The notes under the pieces are model-generated. The model ran no database searches. It was not told the DNA's origin and saw only the letters and a list, made by a program, of their open reading frames with translations. The translations under genes were made by a program, and so were the position numbers. A stretch of DNA of 42,556 nucleotides from JAOUGY01 sp050329955 (GTDB lineage: Bacteria > Actinomycetota > Acidimicrobiia > Spongiisociales > ZC4RG35): the NCBI GenBank assembly GCA_050329955.1, contig JBHJOH010000007.1, positions 1 through 42,556 on the forward strand, read 5' to 3'. This document shows, in pieces, positions 6,984 through 14,798 of this stretch; position 1 is the first letter of the stretch, and the number at the start of each line of letters is the position of its first letter.

Positions 6984-8485
6984 CGCTCGAACAGGCAGTG
7001 GCGGCGCTCGCCGGCCTGGTCGGTGCCGGGGTGTCCGCCATCCGCTGGCTGCGGGTCGCCCAACGTGAGCACTACCTCGCCGGGTCTGTGACACGCTTTG
7101 CCGTTCGCTGGTGGGTCCACGTCATGCCCAACCCTGTGGTGCTGGTGGTGGGCGTGATCGCCGCCGTGGCCGCCTACGTCTGGTGGCCGGCGGGCTTGGC
7201 AGCAAGTGCGGTCCTGGCCGCTTCGCCCCTCGGCCTCGGCCTGAAAGGCCGGACCTCGCCGCTGGCCTGGACTGCCCGACTCAAGCGGGTGGCAGCGGTG
7301 GTGGGCGGTCTGACCGTCGCCACGGTCATCGTCGCAACGATGGTCGGCATCACCCCGCTCGTGGTGCTTGCGGTCCCGGCGATCATCGACGTGAGCCTGG
7401 CCCTGTTGACGCCCTTCGAACGCCGAATGGGTGATCAGTGGGTCGAAAGGGCCGCCCGAGGGCTGGAACGGTCGGGTGCGAGGGTGGTGGCGATCACCGG
7501 CTCGTACGGGAAGACCTCGACGAAGGTGATGGCGGCGCATCTGCTGTCCGGGGTGGCGGCCACCGTGGCGAGCCCCGCATCGTTCAACAATCGGATGGGC
7601 CTGGCCCGCTCCATCAACGAAGGCCTGGCACCCGGCACCGAGATATTCGTCGCCGAGATGGGCATCTACGGTCCCGGAGAGATCGAGGATCTGTGCAGCT
7701 GGATACCGCCCGAGGTGGGCGTGATGACGGCCATCGGTCCGGTTCACCTGGAACGGATGAAAACCGAGGAGGCGATCGCCGCGGCCAAACGGGAGATCCT
7801 GGCCAGGGTTCGGGTCGGCGTCATCAACATCGACCACCCGCTGCTGGCCCGGATCGCCGATGAGGAGTCCACTCGGATCGAGCTGATCCGATGCTCCGCC
7901 GCCTCCGCCGATGCCGACGTTCACGCCGACCCGGTGTCGGGCCGCGTCACCGTGGGCGGCATCGACATCGGAGCCTTCGATCACACCGCCCTGCATGCGG
8001 GCAACGTGGCGTGTGCCGTCGGCATCGTCCTGGCGCTCGGCCTCGACCCGGCCACGGTCTCGCATCGTCTCGCCACCATCCCACCCGCCCCCAATCGCCA
8101 GGTTGCGTCGACATCTGCCGCCGGATTCACGATCATCGACGACACCTTCAACTCGAACCCGTCCGGCGCCCGGTCGGCCCTCGCCCGCCTGGCCGCCACC
8201 GGGGCGTCGCGCCGGGTGCTGGTGACGCCCGGCATGGTCGAACTGGGCGCCATCCAGGAGCGGGAGAACCGGGCGCTGGCACGCGATGCCGCCTCGATGG
8301 TGACGGATCTGGTGGTGGTTGGCCGGACCAACCGGGCCGCCTTGCTGGCAGGTGCCATGGAAGCGGGACTCGCCTCGGTTATCGTCGTCGGCACACGGGA
8401 GGAAGCGGTGGAGTGGGTCAGGCAAAACCTGGCTGCCGGTGACGCGGTTCTCTACGAGAACGACCTCCCAGACCATTTTCCCTGA
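6980..8485 (+). CDS. MurF-like Mur ligase with N-terminal membrane domain
   Basis: The 501-residue protein lacks the usual N-terminal UDP-binding domain of MurF. It has hydrophobic segments at about residues 51-90 and 104-143 instead. The central ATPase domain follows, with P-loop ITGSYGKTS (172-180), HLERM (256-260) and the lysine in AIAAAKREI (270) that is carbamylated in MurE/MurF. The C-terminal domain has IIDDTFNSNPSGARSAL (385-401), corresponding to the MurF DxYNANP region. It should form an amide bond using ATP at the inner membrane face. MurF joins D-Ala-D-Ala to the UDP-MurNAc-tripeptide, but with no UDP-binding domain the acceptor here may differ, perhaps a lipid-linked one. The GTG start overlaps the hydrolase stop. 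Confidence 0.85.
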   Translation: MTLEQAVAALAGLVGAGVSAIRWLRVAQREHYLAGSVTRFAVRWWVHVMPNPVVLVVGVIAAVAAYVWWPAGLAASAVLAASPLGLGLKGRTSPLAWTARLKRVAAVVGGLTVATVIVATMVGITPLVVLAVPAIIDVSLALLTPFERRMGDQWVERAARGLERSGARVVAITGSYGKTSTKVMAAHLLSGVAATVASPASFNNRMGLARSINEGLAPGTEIFVAEMGIYGPGEIEDLCSWIPPEVGVMTAIGPVHLERMKTEEAIAAAKREILARVRVGVINIDHPLLARIADEESTRIELIRCSAASADADVHADPVSGRVTVGGIDIGAFDHTALHAGNVACAVGIVLALGLDPATVSHRLATIPPAPNRQVASTSAAGFTIIDDTFNSNPSGARSALARLAATGASRRVLVTPGMVELGAIQERENRALARDAASMVTDLVVVGRTNRAALLAGAMEAGLASVIVVGTREEAVEWVRQNLAAGDAVLYENDLPDHFP

Positions 8486-8503
8486 GATCGACAGGAAGCA
8501 CTC

Positions 8504-9571
8504 ATGGCCAAGCGGGCGGTGATCTTCGGTGGCCCTTCGCCGGAGCACGACATCAGCATCTCGACCGGACTCCAGGCAGCCAGACTCGCCGGTCCCATCG
8601 AAGCCATCTACTGGGACAAGACCGGCCGTTTCCATCAGGTGGACCCGACCTCGGAGGCTTCCGACTTCGCCGACGGCGTCCCCCGCAAGGCACGGGAGCT
8701 GTCCTTCGTCGCCGAACCCGGCATGGGTTTCATCGCCAGGAAGAAACCACTCGACATCTCCGTCATCCTCAACTGCTGCCACGGCGGACCCGGCGAAGAC
8801 GGCACCCTGCAGGGATTGTTCGACCTGGTCGGGTACCGCTACTCCGGTCCAGGGCAGTGGGGTTCGGCACTCGGAATGGACAAGCTGTCGTTCGGGGCCG
8901 CCGTTGCCCAGGTCGGTCTGCCCACCCTGCCCCGTACGCTCCTGCGGGCCGACGTGCCACCACCCTTCGACGGTCCTTACATCGTCAAACCCCGCTTCGG
9001 TGGCTCGTCGATCGGGATCGAAGTGGTCGAGGATCATGCCACCGCGGTGGCGCTGCTCCGCGGACCCAACATGACCGACGGTGCGGTCATCGAGCCGTTC
9101 CTCTCCGATTTTCGCGACCTGCAGATCGCGGTGAGAACCTATCCCGACCTGCAACTCTCCGCCATCGAGGAGCCCGTCCGGGCCTCCGGCGGTCTCTACA
9201 GCTACCAGCAGAAGTACCTGGCCTGGAGCGGGTCGGGTGCCATCGCCCGCAAGCTTCCCGCTGAGCTCGACCCCGCCCTCGAATCGGAACTCCGAGCGGC
9301 AGCAAAAGTCGTGGCCGGTGTGGTTGGTGTCCGGTCGGTGGCCCGCATCGACTTCCTCGAGTCCGACGGCCAGCTGTGGGTCAACGAGATCAACACCATC
9401 CCCGGCAGCCTGTCCGGCTACCTGTGGATCGAACCCGCCATCGATCGTCGCCGACAGATCGAAGACATGTTCTCCGAGATCGAAGCCAGCCGCCCCCGGG
9501 CATTCTCGACAGCCGGAGCCGACGGAACGGCCCTCCGGAATGCCGGGACGATCGCGGGGAAGCTCGGCTGA
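8504..9571 (+). CDS. D-alanine-D-alanine ligase family ATP-grasp protein
   Basis: The 355-residue protein has the Ddl motifs GGPSPEHDIS (9-18), HGGPGEDGT (93-101), MDK (125-127), VKPRFGGSSIGI (161-172), a Tyr-rich loop YSYQQKYL (232-239), RIDFL (281-285) and NEINTIPG (294-301). Magnesium- and ATP-binding residues appear intact. After NEINTIPG the residues SLSGYLW differ from the usual GMT of Ddl, in the region that binds the second substrate, so its dipeptide could differ from D-Ala-D-Ala. It has an AGGAAG ribosome binding site and lies 18 bp after the MurF-like gene, probably in the same operon. Whether it is the cell's only Ddl cannot be told from this window. Confidence 0.85.
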   Translation: MAKRAVIFGGPSPEHDISISTGLQAARLAGPIEAIYWDKTGRFHQVDPTSEASDFADGVPRKARELSFVAEPGMGFIARKKPLDISVILNCCHGGPGEDGTLQGLFDLVGYRYSGPGQWGSALGMDKLSFGAAVAQVGLPTLPRTLLRADVPPPFDGPYIVKPRFGGSSIGIEVVEDHATAVALLRGPNMTDGAVIEPFLSDFRDLQIAVRTYPDLQLSAIEEPVRASGGLYSYQQKYLAWSGSGAIARKLPAELDPALESELRAAAKVVAGVVGVRSVARIDFLESDGQLWVNEINTIPGSLSGYLWIEPAIDRRRQIEDMFSEIEASRPRAFSTAGADGTALRNAGTIAGKLG

Positions 9572-9630
9572 CGCGGGCTGCCGGCGACAGGTTGACAGTA
9601 TCGCGACGGGGGCTCGCTGGTAGATGGTAG
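9572..9630. other. Short convergent gap
   Basis: The 59 bp between the Ddl-like gene and the convergent Lrp/AsnC-domain gene contain no clear hairpin with a T tract, and I see no other feature. Confidence 0.3.
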
Positions 9631-9864
9631 CTACAGATTGACTACCGGACAGGTGAGGGTGCGCGTGATGCCGTCGACCGCTTGGATCTTGGCGACGACC
9701 AGCTTGCCGAGTTGATCGACATCACCGGCGGATGCCTTCACGATCACGTCGTAGGGGCCGGTGACGTCGTCGGCGTTGGCGACACCATCGATCTCCCGGA
9801 CGGCTTCTGCCACCGATGCGGCCTTGCCGACTTCGGTCTGGATCAGGACGTAGGCCTCGACCAC
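9631..9864 (-). CDS. Stand-alone Lrp/AsnC ligand-binding (RAM) domain protein
   Basis: The 77-residue protein corresponds to the C-terminal effector domain of Lrp/AsnC regulators without the DNA-binding helix-turn-helix. It starts with EAYVLIQTEVGK and contains GPYDVIVKASAGD, the core of the RAM fold. Such single-domain proteins form rings that bind amino acids and may partner full-length regulators. The GTG start has AGGAG just upstream, and a -10 box TAGAGT lies about 34 bases away. It is downstream of rpmB and the cold-shock-like gene, in the same direction. Confidence 0.85.
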   Translation of the reverse strand: MVEAYVLIQTEVGKAASVAEAVREIDGVANADDVTGPYDVIVKASAGDVDQLGKLVVAKIQAVDGITRTLTCPVVNL

Positions 9865-9897
9865 TGTGCTCCTCCTTCGGGCATGCGGGCCTCACCG

Positions 9898-9903
9898 ACT
9901 CTA
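9898..9903 (-). promoter_or_regulatory. -10 box TAGAGT for the Lrp/AsnC-domain gene
   Basis: Read on the minus strand, TAGAGT lies 33 bases before GTG 9864 and would give a leader of about 27 nt carrying the AGGAGG-like site. No good -35 box is seen. Confidence 0.4.
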
Positions 9904-9947
9904 CCGAGCAGTCGGGGAGGATGGGTCGCAGAACGACGGCGGGCGGG

Positions 9948-10160
9948 TCAGTAGCCTTCTTGCCCGACTCGGACAGCCGACACGAAACGACCGGCGTCGT
10001 CGAGATCGAACAGGATTCGCTGGCCCTGTCGCACGAAACGGAAGATCGAGCCGTCGAGTGACCCTGGTCGGAGGAAGACCTCTGAACTATCGTCGTCACG
10101 CACGACCACGCCAACGCCGGTGGTGGGGTCGTAGGTCTTCACGACACCCTGCACGGCCAT
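9948..10160 (-). CDS. Cold-shock-domain-like small protein coupled to rpmB
   Basis: The 70-residue protein has the pattern of a single OB-fold cold-shock domain: VQGVVKTYDPTTGVGVVVRDD, then EVFLRPGSL, then VRQGQRILFDLDDAGRFVSAV. The RNP1 aromatic residues (KGFGFI in CspA) are replaced by GVGVV, and RNP2 reads VFLRP, so nucleic-acid stacking should be weak or different. Its ATG overlaps the TGA of rpmB as TGATG, indicating translational coupling. A role in ribosome or RNA handling is inferred only from this coupling. Confidence 0.75.
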   Translation of the reverse strand: MAVQGVVKTYDPTTGVGVVVRDDDSSEVFLRPGSLDGSIFRFVRQGQRILFDLDDAGRFVSAVRVGQEGY

Positions 10161-10348
10161 CAGGCCTTCTCGACCTTCCCGGCCCGGATGCAGGAGGTGC
10201 ACACACGGGCACGGCGGGTGTTCGAGCCGTGCTTGACTCGAACGCGCTGGATGTTTGGAAGCCAACGACGGCTGTTGCGCTTGTGGGAGAACGTGACGTT
10301 CTTCCCGAAGCTCGGCTCTTTACCGCAGATCTCGCACCGGTACGACAT
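10160..10348 (-). CDS. rpmB: 50S ribosomal protein L28
   Basis: The 62-residue protein begins MSYRCEICGKEPSFGKNVTF and contains NIQRVRV, as in L28. Two CxxC pairs (CEIC and CTSC) show the zinc-binding C+ form. AGGAG lies seven bases before the ATG, and a -10 box TATTCT is about 57 bp upstream. The following cold-shock-like gene overlaps its stop codon. In many bacteria rpmB sits next to fakA and recG, and here fakA lies divergently beyond the repeat array. Confidence 0.95.
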   Translation of the reverse strand: MSYRCEICGKEPSFGKNVTFSHKRNSRRWLPNIQRVRVKHGSNTRRARVCTSCIRAGKVEKA

Positions 10349-10404
10349 GACAAAACTCCTGGGATCACATGATGCAAGCGCGCGGAGAGGCGCTCGGCCC
10401 GGGA

Positions 10405-10410
10405 AGAATA
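10405..10410 (-). promoter_or_regulatory. -10 box TATTCT for rpmB
   Basis: On the minus strand the hexamer TATTCT is preceded by GGC and gives an rpmB leader of about 50 nt. The -35 region is not clearly recognisable. Confidence 0.45.
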
Positions 10411-10450
10411 GCCATTCTGACCGCTCCTGCCACATCGAACGGTGACATCC

Positions 10451-10603
10451 AGGGGGGGACCCCGACATCCAGGGGGGACGACCCCCCTGACCCCCCGCCG
10501 GTGCTGGTCTTCGCTGTTGGCTTGCTTGGCCGGGGGTGTGGGCGTGTGCTCGGGTGTCATTGCCACGTTCCGGATTCGGGGCCTCGTGCCTTTTCTCTTG
10601 CAG
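10451..10603. repeat. Intergenic repeat family, second array, first unit
   Basis: A truncated G-run copy at about 10451-10470 precedes a unit starting at 10471 with GGGGGGACGACCCCCC. CCGCCGGTGCTGGTCTTC, CTTGGCCGGGGGTGTGG and TTGCCACGTTCCGG follow, and the next hairpin box begins at 10604 (period 133 bp). The boxes match those at 94-239. Apart from these repeats the gap between rpmB and fakA holds no gene I can support; in Firmicutes an Asp23-family gene occupies this place. Confidence 0.8.
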
Positions 10604-10792
10604 AGGGGGGACGACCCCCCTGACCCGCCGCCGGTGCTGGTCTTCCCTGTTGGCGTTGGTGGCCGGGGGTGTGGATGGGTCGCGTGTCGCGGGTGCCACG
10701 TTCCGGACTCCGGGCCTCCTGCATCCTGCCTCGTGCCTCCTGCCTGCTTCTCGCCTCCGCCCTCCCCCCGTTCCTCTCCATATACTCGCCCG
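10604..10792. repeat. Intergenic repeat family, second array, terminal unit with heptads and promoter tail
   Basis: The unit has the hairpin box (10604-10621), CCGGTGCTGGTCTTC, GGCCGGGGGTGTGG and TGCCACGTTCCGG. A run of seven-base units follows at 10715-10756 (CCTCCTG, CATCCTG, CCTCGTG, CCTCCTG, CCTGCTT, CTCGCCT). The tail CTCCCCCCGTTCCTCT then leads to the TATACT box and GTG 10793, just as the first array leads to GTG 298. Confidence 0.8.
10781..10786 (+). promoter_or_regulatory. -10 box TATACT of a leaderless fakA promoter
   Basis: TATACT is close to the ideal -10 hexamer and ends six bases before GTG 10793. No ribosome binding site lies between, so the transcript probably starts at the GTG. 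Confidence 0.6.
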
Positions 10793-12418
10793 GTGATTGG
10801 CTTGCGCCCGGAGGACATCAAGGCGGTCATCCGCCGCTACCACCAGCAGCTCACCTCGTACCGCGAGGCGCTCAATGGGCTGAACGTGTATCCGGTGCCC
10901 GATGGGGACACCGGGACCAACATGTCGCTCACCATGGGCAGCGTCCTCGAATCGGTCGATTCGGCCGTCTCGATGGCTGAGGTATCGGAGGCAATCGCCC
11001 ACGGGTCCCTGATGGGGGCGCGTGGGAACTCCGGGGTGATCCTGTCGCAGATTCTGCGGGGCCTGTCGGATACGTTCCGCCACAGCGAACAGGTGGGTGT
11101 GGCGGAGCTGGTGGCGGCGCTCGATCGTGCTTCGGACGCCGCCTACCGGGCGGTGCAGCGGCCCGTGGAGGGGACCATCCTCACCGTCCTACGGGAGGCG
11201 GCCGAGGCGGCACGGGCCGAGAACTCGCCACCCGCCGAAGACCTCGCCGCCCTGCTCCGACGTATCTACGACCGGGCGGTGGTGGCCTTGGAGAACACAC
11301 CCGAGCTGCTGCCGGTTCTGAAGCAGGCAGGCGTCGTCGACGCAGGCGGGGCCGGATTTCTCCTCCTCCTCGCTTCGTTCCTCGAGATCGTGACCGGAGT
11401 AGAGGTGGCGCTCCCGGAACGGGTGCTGCGGGCCCACGCCAACCTGGCGGCGATCGAAGTCGGCGACAACGCCGTCGCCGACCTCCGCTACGAGGTGATG
11501 TTCCTGTTGGAGGCCGAGGGCGAAGCCATCGACGACTTCCGGGCCCGCTGGGTCGAGCTCGGGGATTCCATCGTGGTGGTGGGTGGCGACCGCACCTGGA
11601 GCTGCCACATCCACACCGATCACATCGGGTCTTCCATCGAGGCGGCTCTCGAAGTGGGCCGACCCCGCGACATCCGGGTCACCGACCTGCTCGAAGCGGC
11701 CGGAGATGTCAGCCTTCACGGGGCCACCATGTTCGAGCCACTGCCCGAGGTGACTTCAGCGGACATCGGTGTGGTCTCGGTGGTCGTGGGCGACGGACTG
11801 GTCGAGGTGTTCCGCCAACTCGGCGCCCAGGGAATCGCCACCGGAGGCCAGACCATGAACCCCTCCACCGAGGATCTGCTCGCCGTGGTCGATGCCGTAC
11901 CCGCCCCGCACGTGCTGGTCCTTCCCAACAACAAGAACATCGTTCCGGTGGCCGAGCAACTCGACTCGCTCACCACCAAGACCGTCGTGGTGGTCCCGAC
12001 CCGGAGCGTCGCCCAGGGCATCGCCGCCATGATCGGATACAACCCGCTCGAAGCCGACCTCGGCGTGCTGATGGAGGACATGGCTGCGGCCGCGTCATCA
12101 GTCGTCACCGGCGAGGTGACACGGGCCGTGCGCGATGCCACGGTCGACTTCGGACGAATTTCCCACGGAGACTGGTTGGGGATCGCCGACGGGACGATCG
12201 TCGTCGCCGACGCAGACATGGAGACGGTGCTCCGTGGCCTGGTTGCCGCCCTGCTCATGCCGGGGGTGGAACTGCTGACGGTGTACACCGGTGACGGTGC
12301 CTCGCCCTCGGCCCTCAAGGCACTCGAAGCCTGGCTGGGTGAGCTCCACCCCGAGATCGAGATCTCCGAGGTCCATGGAGGCCAGCCGCTGTACCCCTAT
12401 CTGGTTTCGCTCGAATGA
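10793..12418 (+). CDS. fakA: Fatty acid kinase catalytic subunit, DAK2-domain protein (FakA/YloV)
   Basis: The 541-residue protein has an N-terminal Dak2 kinase domain (about 8-200) with the nucleotide-binding signature NVYPVPDGDTGTNMSLTM (30-47) and GARGNSGVILSQILRG. The FakA middle and C-terminal domains follow and end at PYLVSLE. FakA phosphorylates fatty acids presented by a FakB (DegV) protein to acyl-phosphate, which PlsX and PlsY can use; plsX is in this window and FakB is not. A longer open frame exists, but it reads repeat DNA. GTG 10793 with the TATACT box gives the family's usual length. Its place before recG is conserved in Firmicutes. Confidence 0.9.
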   Translation: MIGLRPEDIKAVIRRYHQQLTSYREALNGLNVYPVPDGDTGTNMSLTMGSVLESVDSAVSMAEVSEAIAHGSLMGARGNSGVILSQILRGLSDTFRHSEQVGVAELVAALDRASDAAYRAVQRPVEGTILTVLREAAEAARAENSPPAEDLAALLRRIYDRAVVALENTPELLPVLKQAGVVDAGGAGFLLLLASFLEIVTGVEVALPERVLRAHANLAAIEVGDNAVADLRYEVMFLLEAEGEAIDDFRARWVELGDSIVVVGGDRTWSCHIHTDHIGSSIEAALEVGRPRDIRVTDLLEAAGDVSLHGATMFEPLPEVTSADIGVVSVVVGDGLVEVFRQLGAQGIATGGQTMNPSTEDLLAVVDAVPAPHVLVLPNNKNIVPVAEQLDSLTTKTVVVVPTRSVAQGIAAMIGYNPLEADLGVLMEDMAAAASSVVTGEVTRAVRDATVDFGRISHGDWLGIADGTIVVADADMETVLRGLVAALLMPGVELLTVYTGDGASPSALKALEAWLGELHPEIEISEVHGGQPLYPYLVSLE

Positions 12419-12467
12419 TCGTCGGGTCGGCCGCGATCGCTCCATCCGCTACCGGGACTCTTCGACG

Positions 12468-12518
12468 ATGAGCGTTCTGCGTTCTGCGTTCGGCGTCCTG
12501 CGTTCTGCCTTTCACTGA
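12468..12518 (+). CDS. Candidate 16-codon mini-ORF made of heptads, overlapping recG
   Basis: ATG 12468 opens a frame giving MSVLRSAFGVLRSAFH. The frame is made largely of five seven-base repeats and its TGA overlaps the recG ATG as TGATG. GACTCT ends six bases before the ATG, the spacing seen at leaderless starts here, although it lacks the first T of TANNNT. If translated it would couple to recG, which has no other ribosome binding site. The alternative is a chance frame in a repeat. Confidence 0.3.
   Translation: MSVLRSAFGVLRSAFH
12474..12508. repeat. Heptanucleotide tandem repeat (GTTCTGC, five copies)
   Basis: Units at 12474, 12481, 12488, 12495 and 12502 read GTTCTGC, GTTCTGC, GTTCGGC, GTCCTGC and GTTCTGC. 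The tract fills the gap before recG. Confidence 0.85.
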
Positions 12519-14686
12519 TGGCCTCGCTCACCAAACTGGCCACCATCGCCGTGGAGGAGGTCTCCGGTCTCGCCGGCAAGCGCGGTGCCCTGCTCCGGAA
12601 GGCCGGCATCGAGACCGTCGCCGACCTGCTCCACCACGTGCCGCGTCGCTACATCGATCGCTCCCGGGTGGAGCCGGTGGGCCAGCTCCCGGTAGGTGAG
12701 GAGGTGACGGTGATCGTGAGCGTGCAGTCGATCTCGACCCGGCGGCCCAAGCGGGGGTTGTCCATCACCGAGGCGCGGGTGACCGACGGCAGCGGTTCGA
12801 TCAAGGTGGTCTGGTTCAACCAGCCGTACCGGGAGCGGCAGTTGGCGGTGGATGCCGAAGTGGCCCTGTCCGGCAAGGTCGAGCGCTTCAAAGGGACACC
12901 GCAGATGACGAACCCCGACGTCGACGTGCTGGCCGGCACCGCCGAAGCGCTCACCACCGGCCGGGTGGTGCCCATCCACCGCGCGGTCGGAGAGGTGGGT
13001 CCGGGGTGGATGCGCCGGGCCCTGCACAACGCCGTCAAACGGTCACACCCGATCACCGACCCGGTGCCGCCCGAGATCGTCGAACGCCATCGCCTGATCG
13101 ACCGGGACCGTGCCTTCGCCGACATCCACTTCCCCGACGACATGGGCGCCGTGCCCCCGGCCCGACGCCGCCTCGTCTTCGACGAGCTGTTCCGCCTCGA
13201 AGTCGCCCTCGCCCTGCAGAAACAACACCGGGAGGGACAGGAGCGCGGGGTGGTCCATCAGACGGACGGCGCCCTGGTGCGAGCTTTTCTCGAGGGCCTG
13301 CCCTACAGCCTCACCATCGCCCAGAGGCGGGTGCTGGAAGAGATCGGTGTCGACCTCGGTTCGGCCCGCCCGATGCACCGGCTGCTCCAGGGCGAGGTGG
13401 GTTCGGGCAAGACCGTGGTGGCGGTCGCCACCCTGCTGGCCGGTGTCGAGGGTGGGTGGCAGGGGGCGGTGATGGCGCCCACCGAGGTGCTGGCGGCCCA
13501 GCATTTCCTCGGGATCCAGGCGCTTTTGGAAGACGCCGGACTCGCACCCGACCTGGAAGGGGAGGGGGCCGCCCTGGGGATGGGCAGCCTGTTCGAGGGG
13601 GAGGAGCGTCCGGTGGTTCGGCTCGCCCTTCTCACCGGGTCACAGGTCGCCACCAACTTCGCCCCCGCTGCAACCAGGTCGGACATCCTCGGGTGGATCG
13701 CCGAGGGAAGGATCGACCTGGTCGCCGGCACCCATGCTCTCATACAGGAGGGTGTCCACTTCCACCGTCTCGGTGTTGCGGTGGTCGACGAACAGCACCG
13801 CTTCGGTGCCCTGCAACGGGTGGCGCTCAAGGAGAAGGCGGCCGACATCGATCCCGACGTGCTCATCATGACCGCCACGCCGATCCCGCGGACGCTGTCG
13901 ATGACCCTGTACGGCGATCTCGAGGTTTCCGCCATCGACGAGCTCCCTCCCGGTAGGACCCCGATCGAGACCCGTTGGCTTTCGAAGAGTTCCGAAGATG
14001 CCGCCTGGCGGACCGTGACCGACGAAGTTGCCGAGGGGCGGCAGGCCTTCATCGTGTGCCCACTGGTGGAGGAGTCCGACAAACTTGAGGCGGCTTCGGC
14101 CACCGGGGAGTTCGAGCGGCTGCACGGCGTCTTCCCCGATCTGCGTCTGGGGCTGCTGCACGGGCAGATGCACCCGCGTGACAAGGCGGCTGTGATGGGG
14201 GCGTTCCGGGCCGGTGCCGTCGACATTCTCGTGGCGACCACCGTGATCGAGGTGGGCATCGACGTCCCCAATGCCACCGTCATGGTCATCGAGGATGCCG
14301 GTCGGTTCGGGCTGAGTCAGCTCCACCAGTTGCGCGGCCGGGTGGGTCGTGGTCGCCATCCCGGTACCTGCATCCTGCTGGCCGACCCGGGCACCCCCGA
14401 CGGGGAACAGCGGCTGCAGGCGATGGTCGACACCACCGACGGCTTTCGTCTGGCCGAGATCGACCTGGAGCTGCGTGGCCAGGGAACCGTGTTCGGCGCC
14501 CGTCAGTCGGGGATGGCCGACCTCAAGCTGGCCAACATCATCAAGGACTTCGACACGCTGGTGGCGGCTCGCGACGAGGCCTTCGCCCTGGTCGCAGCGG
14601 ACCCGGGCCTCACGTCCCATCCCGAGTTGGTGAAAGAGGCCCGGATGATGCTGGGCGACGACGTCGACTGGCTCTTCGTCAGCTGA
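12518..14686 (+). CDS. recG: ATP-dependent DNA helicase RecG
   Basis: The 722-residue protein has the full RecG layout: an N-terminal wedge/OB domain (about 50-150), then a superfamily 2 helicase core. Walker A lies in LLQGEVGSGKTVVA (about 288-301), the motif II region is VVDEQHRFG (about 422), motif III is TATPIPRTL, motif VI contains QLRGRVGRG, and the C-terminal TRG region has LRGQGTVFG. RecG remodels stalled replication forks and branch-migrates Holliday junctions. The ATG overlaps the stop of a possible mini-ORF and has no obvious ribosome binding site. An antiparallel open frame of several hundred codons here is a shadow. Confidence 0.96.
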   Translation: MASLTKLATIAVEEVSGLAGKRGALLRKAGIETVADLLHHVPRRYIDRSRVEPVGQLPVGEEVTVIVSVQSISTRRPKRGLSITEARVTDGSGSIKVVWFNQPYRERQLAVDAEVALSGKVERFKGTPQMTNPDVDVLAGTAEALTTGRVVPIHRAVGEVGPGWMRRALHNAVKRSHPITDPVPPEIVERHRLIDRDRAFADIHFPDDMGAVPPARRRLVFDELFRLEVALALQKQHREGQERGVVHQTDGALVRAFLEGLPYSLTIAQRRVLEEIGVDLGSARPMHRLLQGEVGSGKTVVAVATLLAGVEGGWQGAVMAPTEVLAAQHFLGIQALLEDAGLAPDLEGEGAALGMGSLFEGEERPVVRLALLTGSQVATNFAPAATRSDILGWIAEGRIDLVAGTHALIQEGVHFHRLGVAVVDEQHRFGALQRVALKEKAADIDPDVLIMTATPIPRTLSMTLYGDLEVSAIDELPPGRTPIETRWLSKSSEDAAWRTVTDEVAEGRQAFIVCPLVEESDKLEAASATGEFERLHGVFPDLRLGLLHGQMHPRDKAAVMGAFRAGAVDILVATTVIEVGIDVPNATVMVIEDAGRFGLSQLHQLRGRVGRGRHPGTCILLADPGTPDGEQRLQAMVDTTDGFRLAEIDLELRGQGTVFGARQSGMADLKLANIIKDFDTLVAARDEAFALVAADPGLTSHPELVKEARMMLGDDVDWLFVS

Positions 14687-14727
14687 TTCGGCGAGCAGGC
14701 GACCCGGCCCGCCCCAGCACAGGGGGT

Positions 14728-14768
14728 TGTGTGCACCAGAGGACGGAAAGCGCCCGCTGGTGCACACA
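14728..14768. promoter_or_regulatory. Perfect 12-bp inverted repeat upstream of the LigD-type polymerase gene
   Basis: TGTGTGCACCAG (14728-14739) and CTGGTGCACACA (14757-14768) are exact reverse complements separated by 17 bp. There is no T tract, so a simple terminator for recG is less likely. The right arm falls at the -35 position of the TAGCGT promoter, where a bound repressor would block transcription. Each arm also contains the small palindrome GTGCAC. Confidence 0.6.
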
Positions 14769-14783
14769 GCACACCGTCTGACC

Positions 14784-14789
14784 TAGCGT
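14784..14789 (+). promoter_or_regulatory. -10 box TAGCGT
   Basis: TAGCGT ends nine bases before ATG 14799, and a short GGCAGGG run lies between. This suggests a very short leader. Confidence 0.45.
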
Positions 14790-14798
14790 GGGCAGGGT

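Noticed and set aside
6770..9154. Long minus-strand open frame of about 790 codons across the ligase genes
   Set aside because: It runs antisense through three clear genes, has a biased composition and no motif, and has no start signal.
10442..10792. N-terminal extension of FakA or minus-strand genes in the repeat array
   Set aside because: These frames read only repeat DNA, with Pro/Gly/Cys-rich products. FakA has its normal length from GTG 10793.
14728..14768. Rho-independent terminator of recG
   Set aside because: The stem is perfect, but the loop is 17 bases and no T tract follows on either strand. An operator is more likely, though termination is not excluded.
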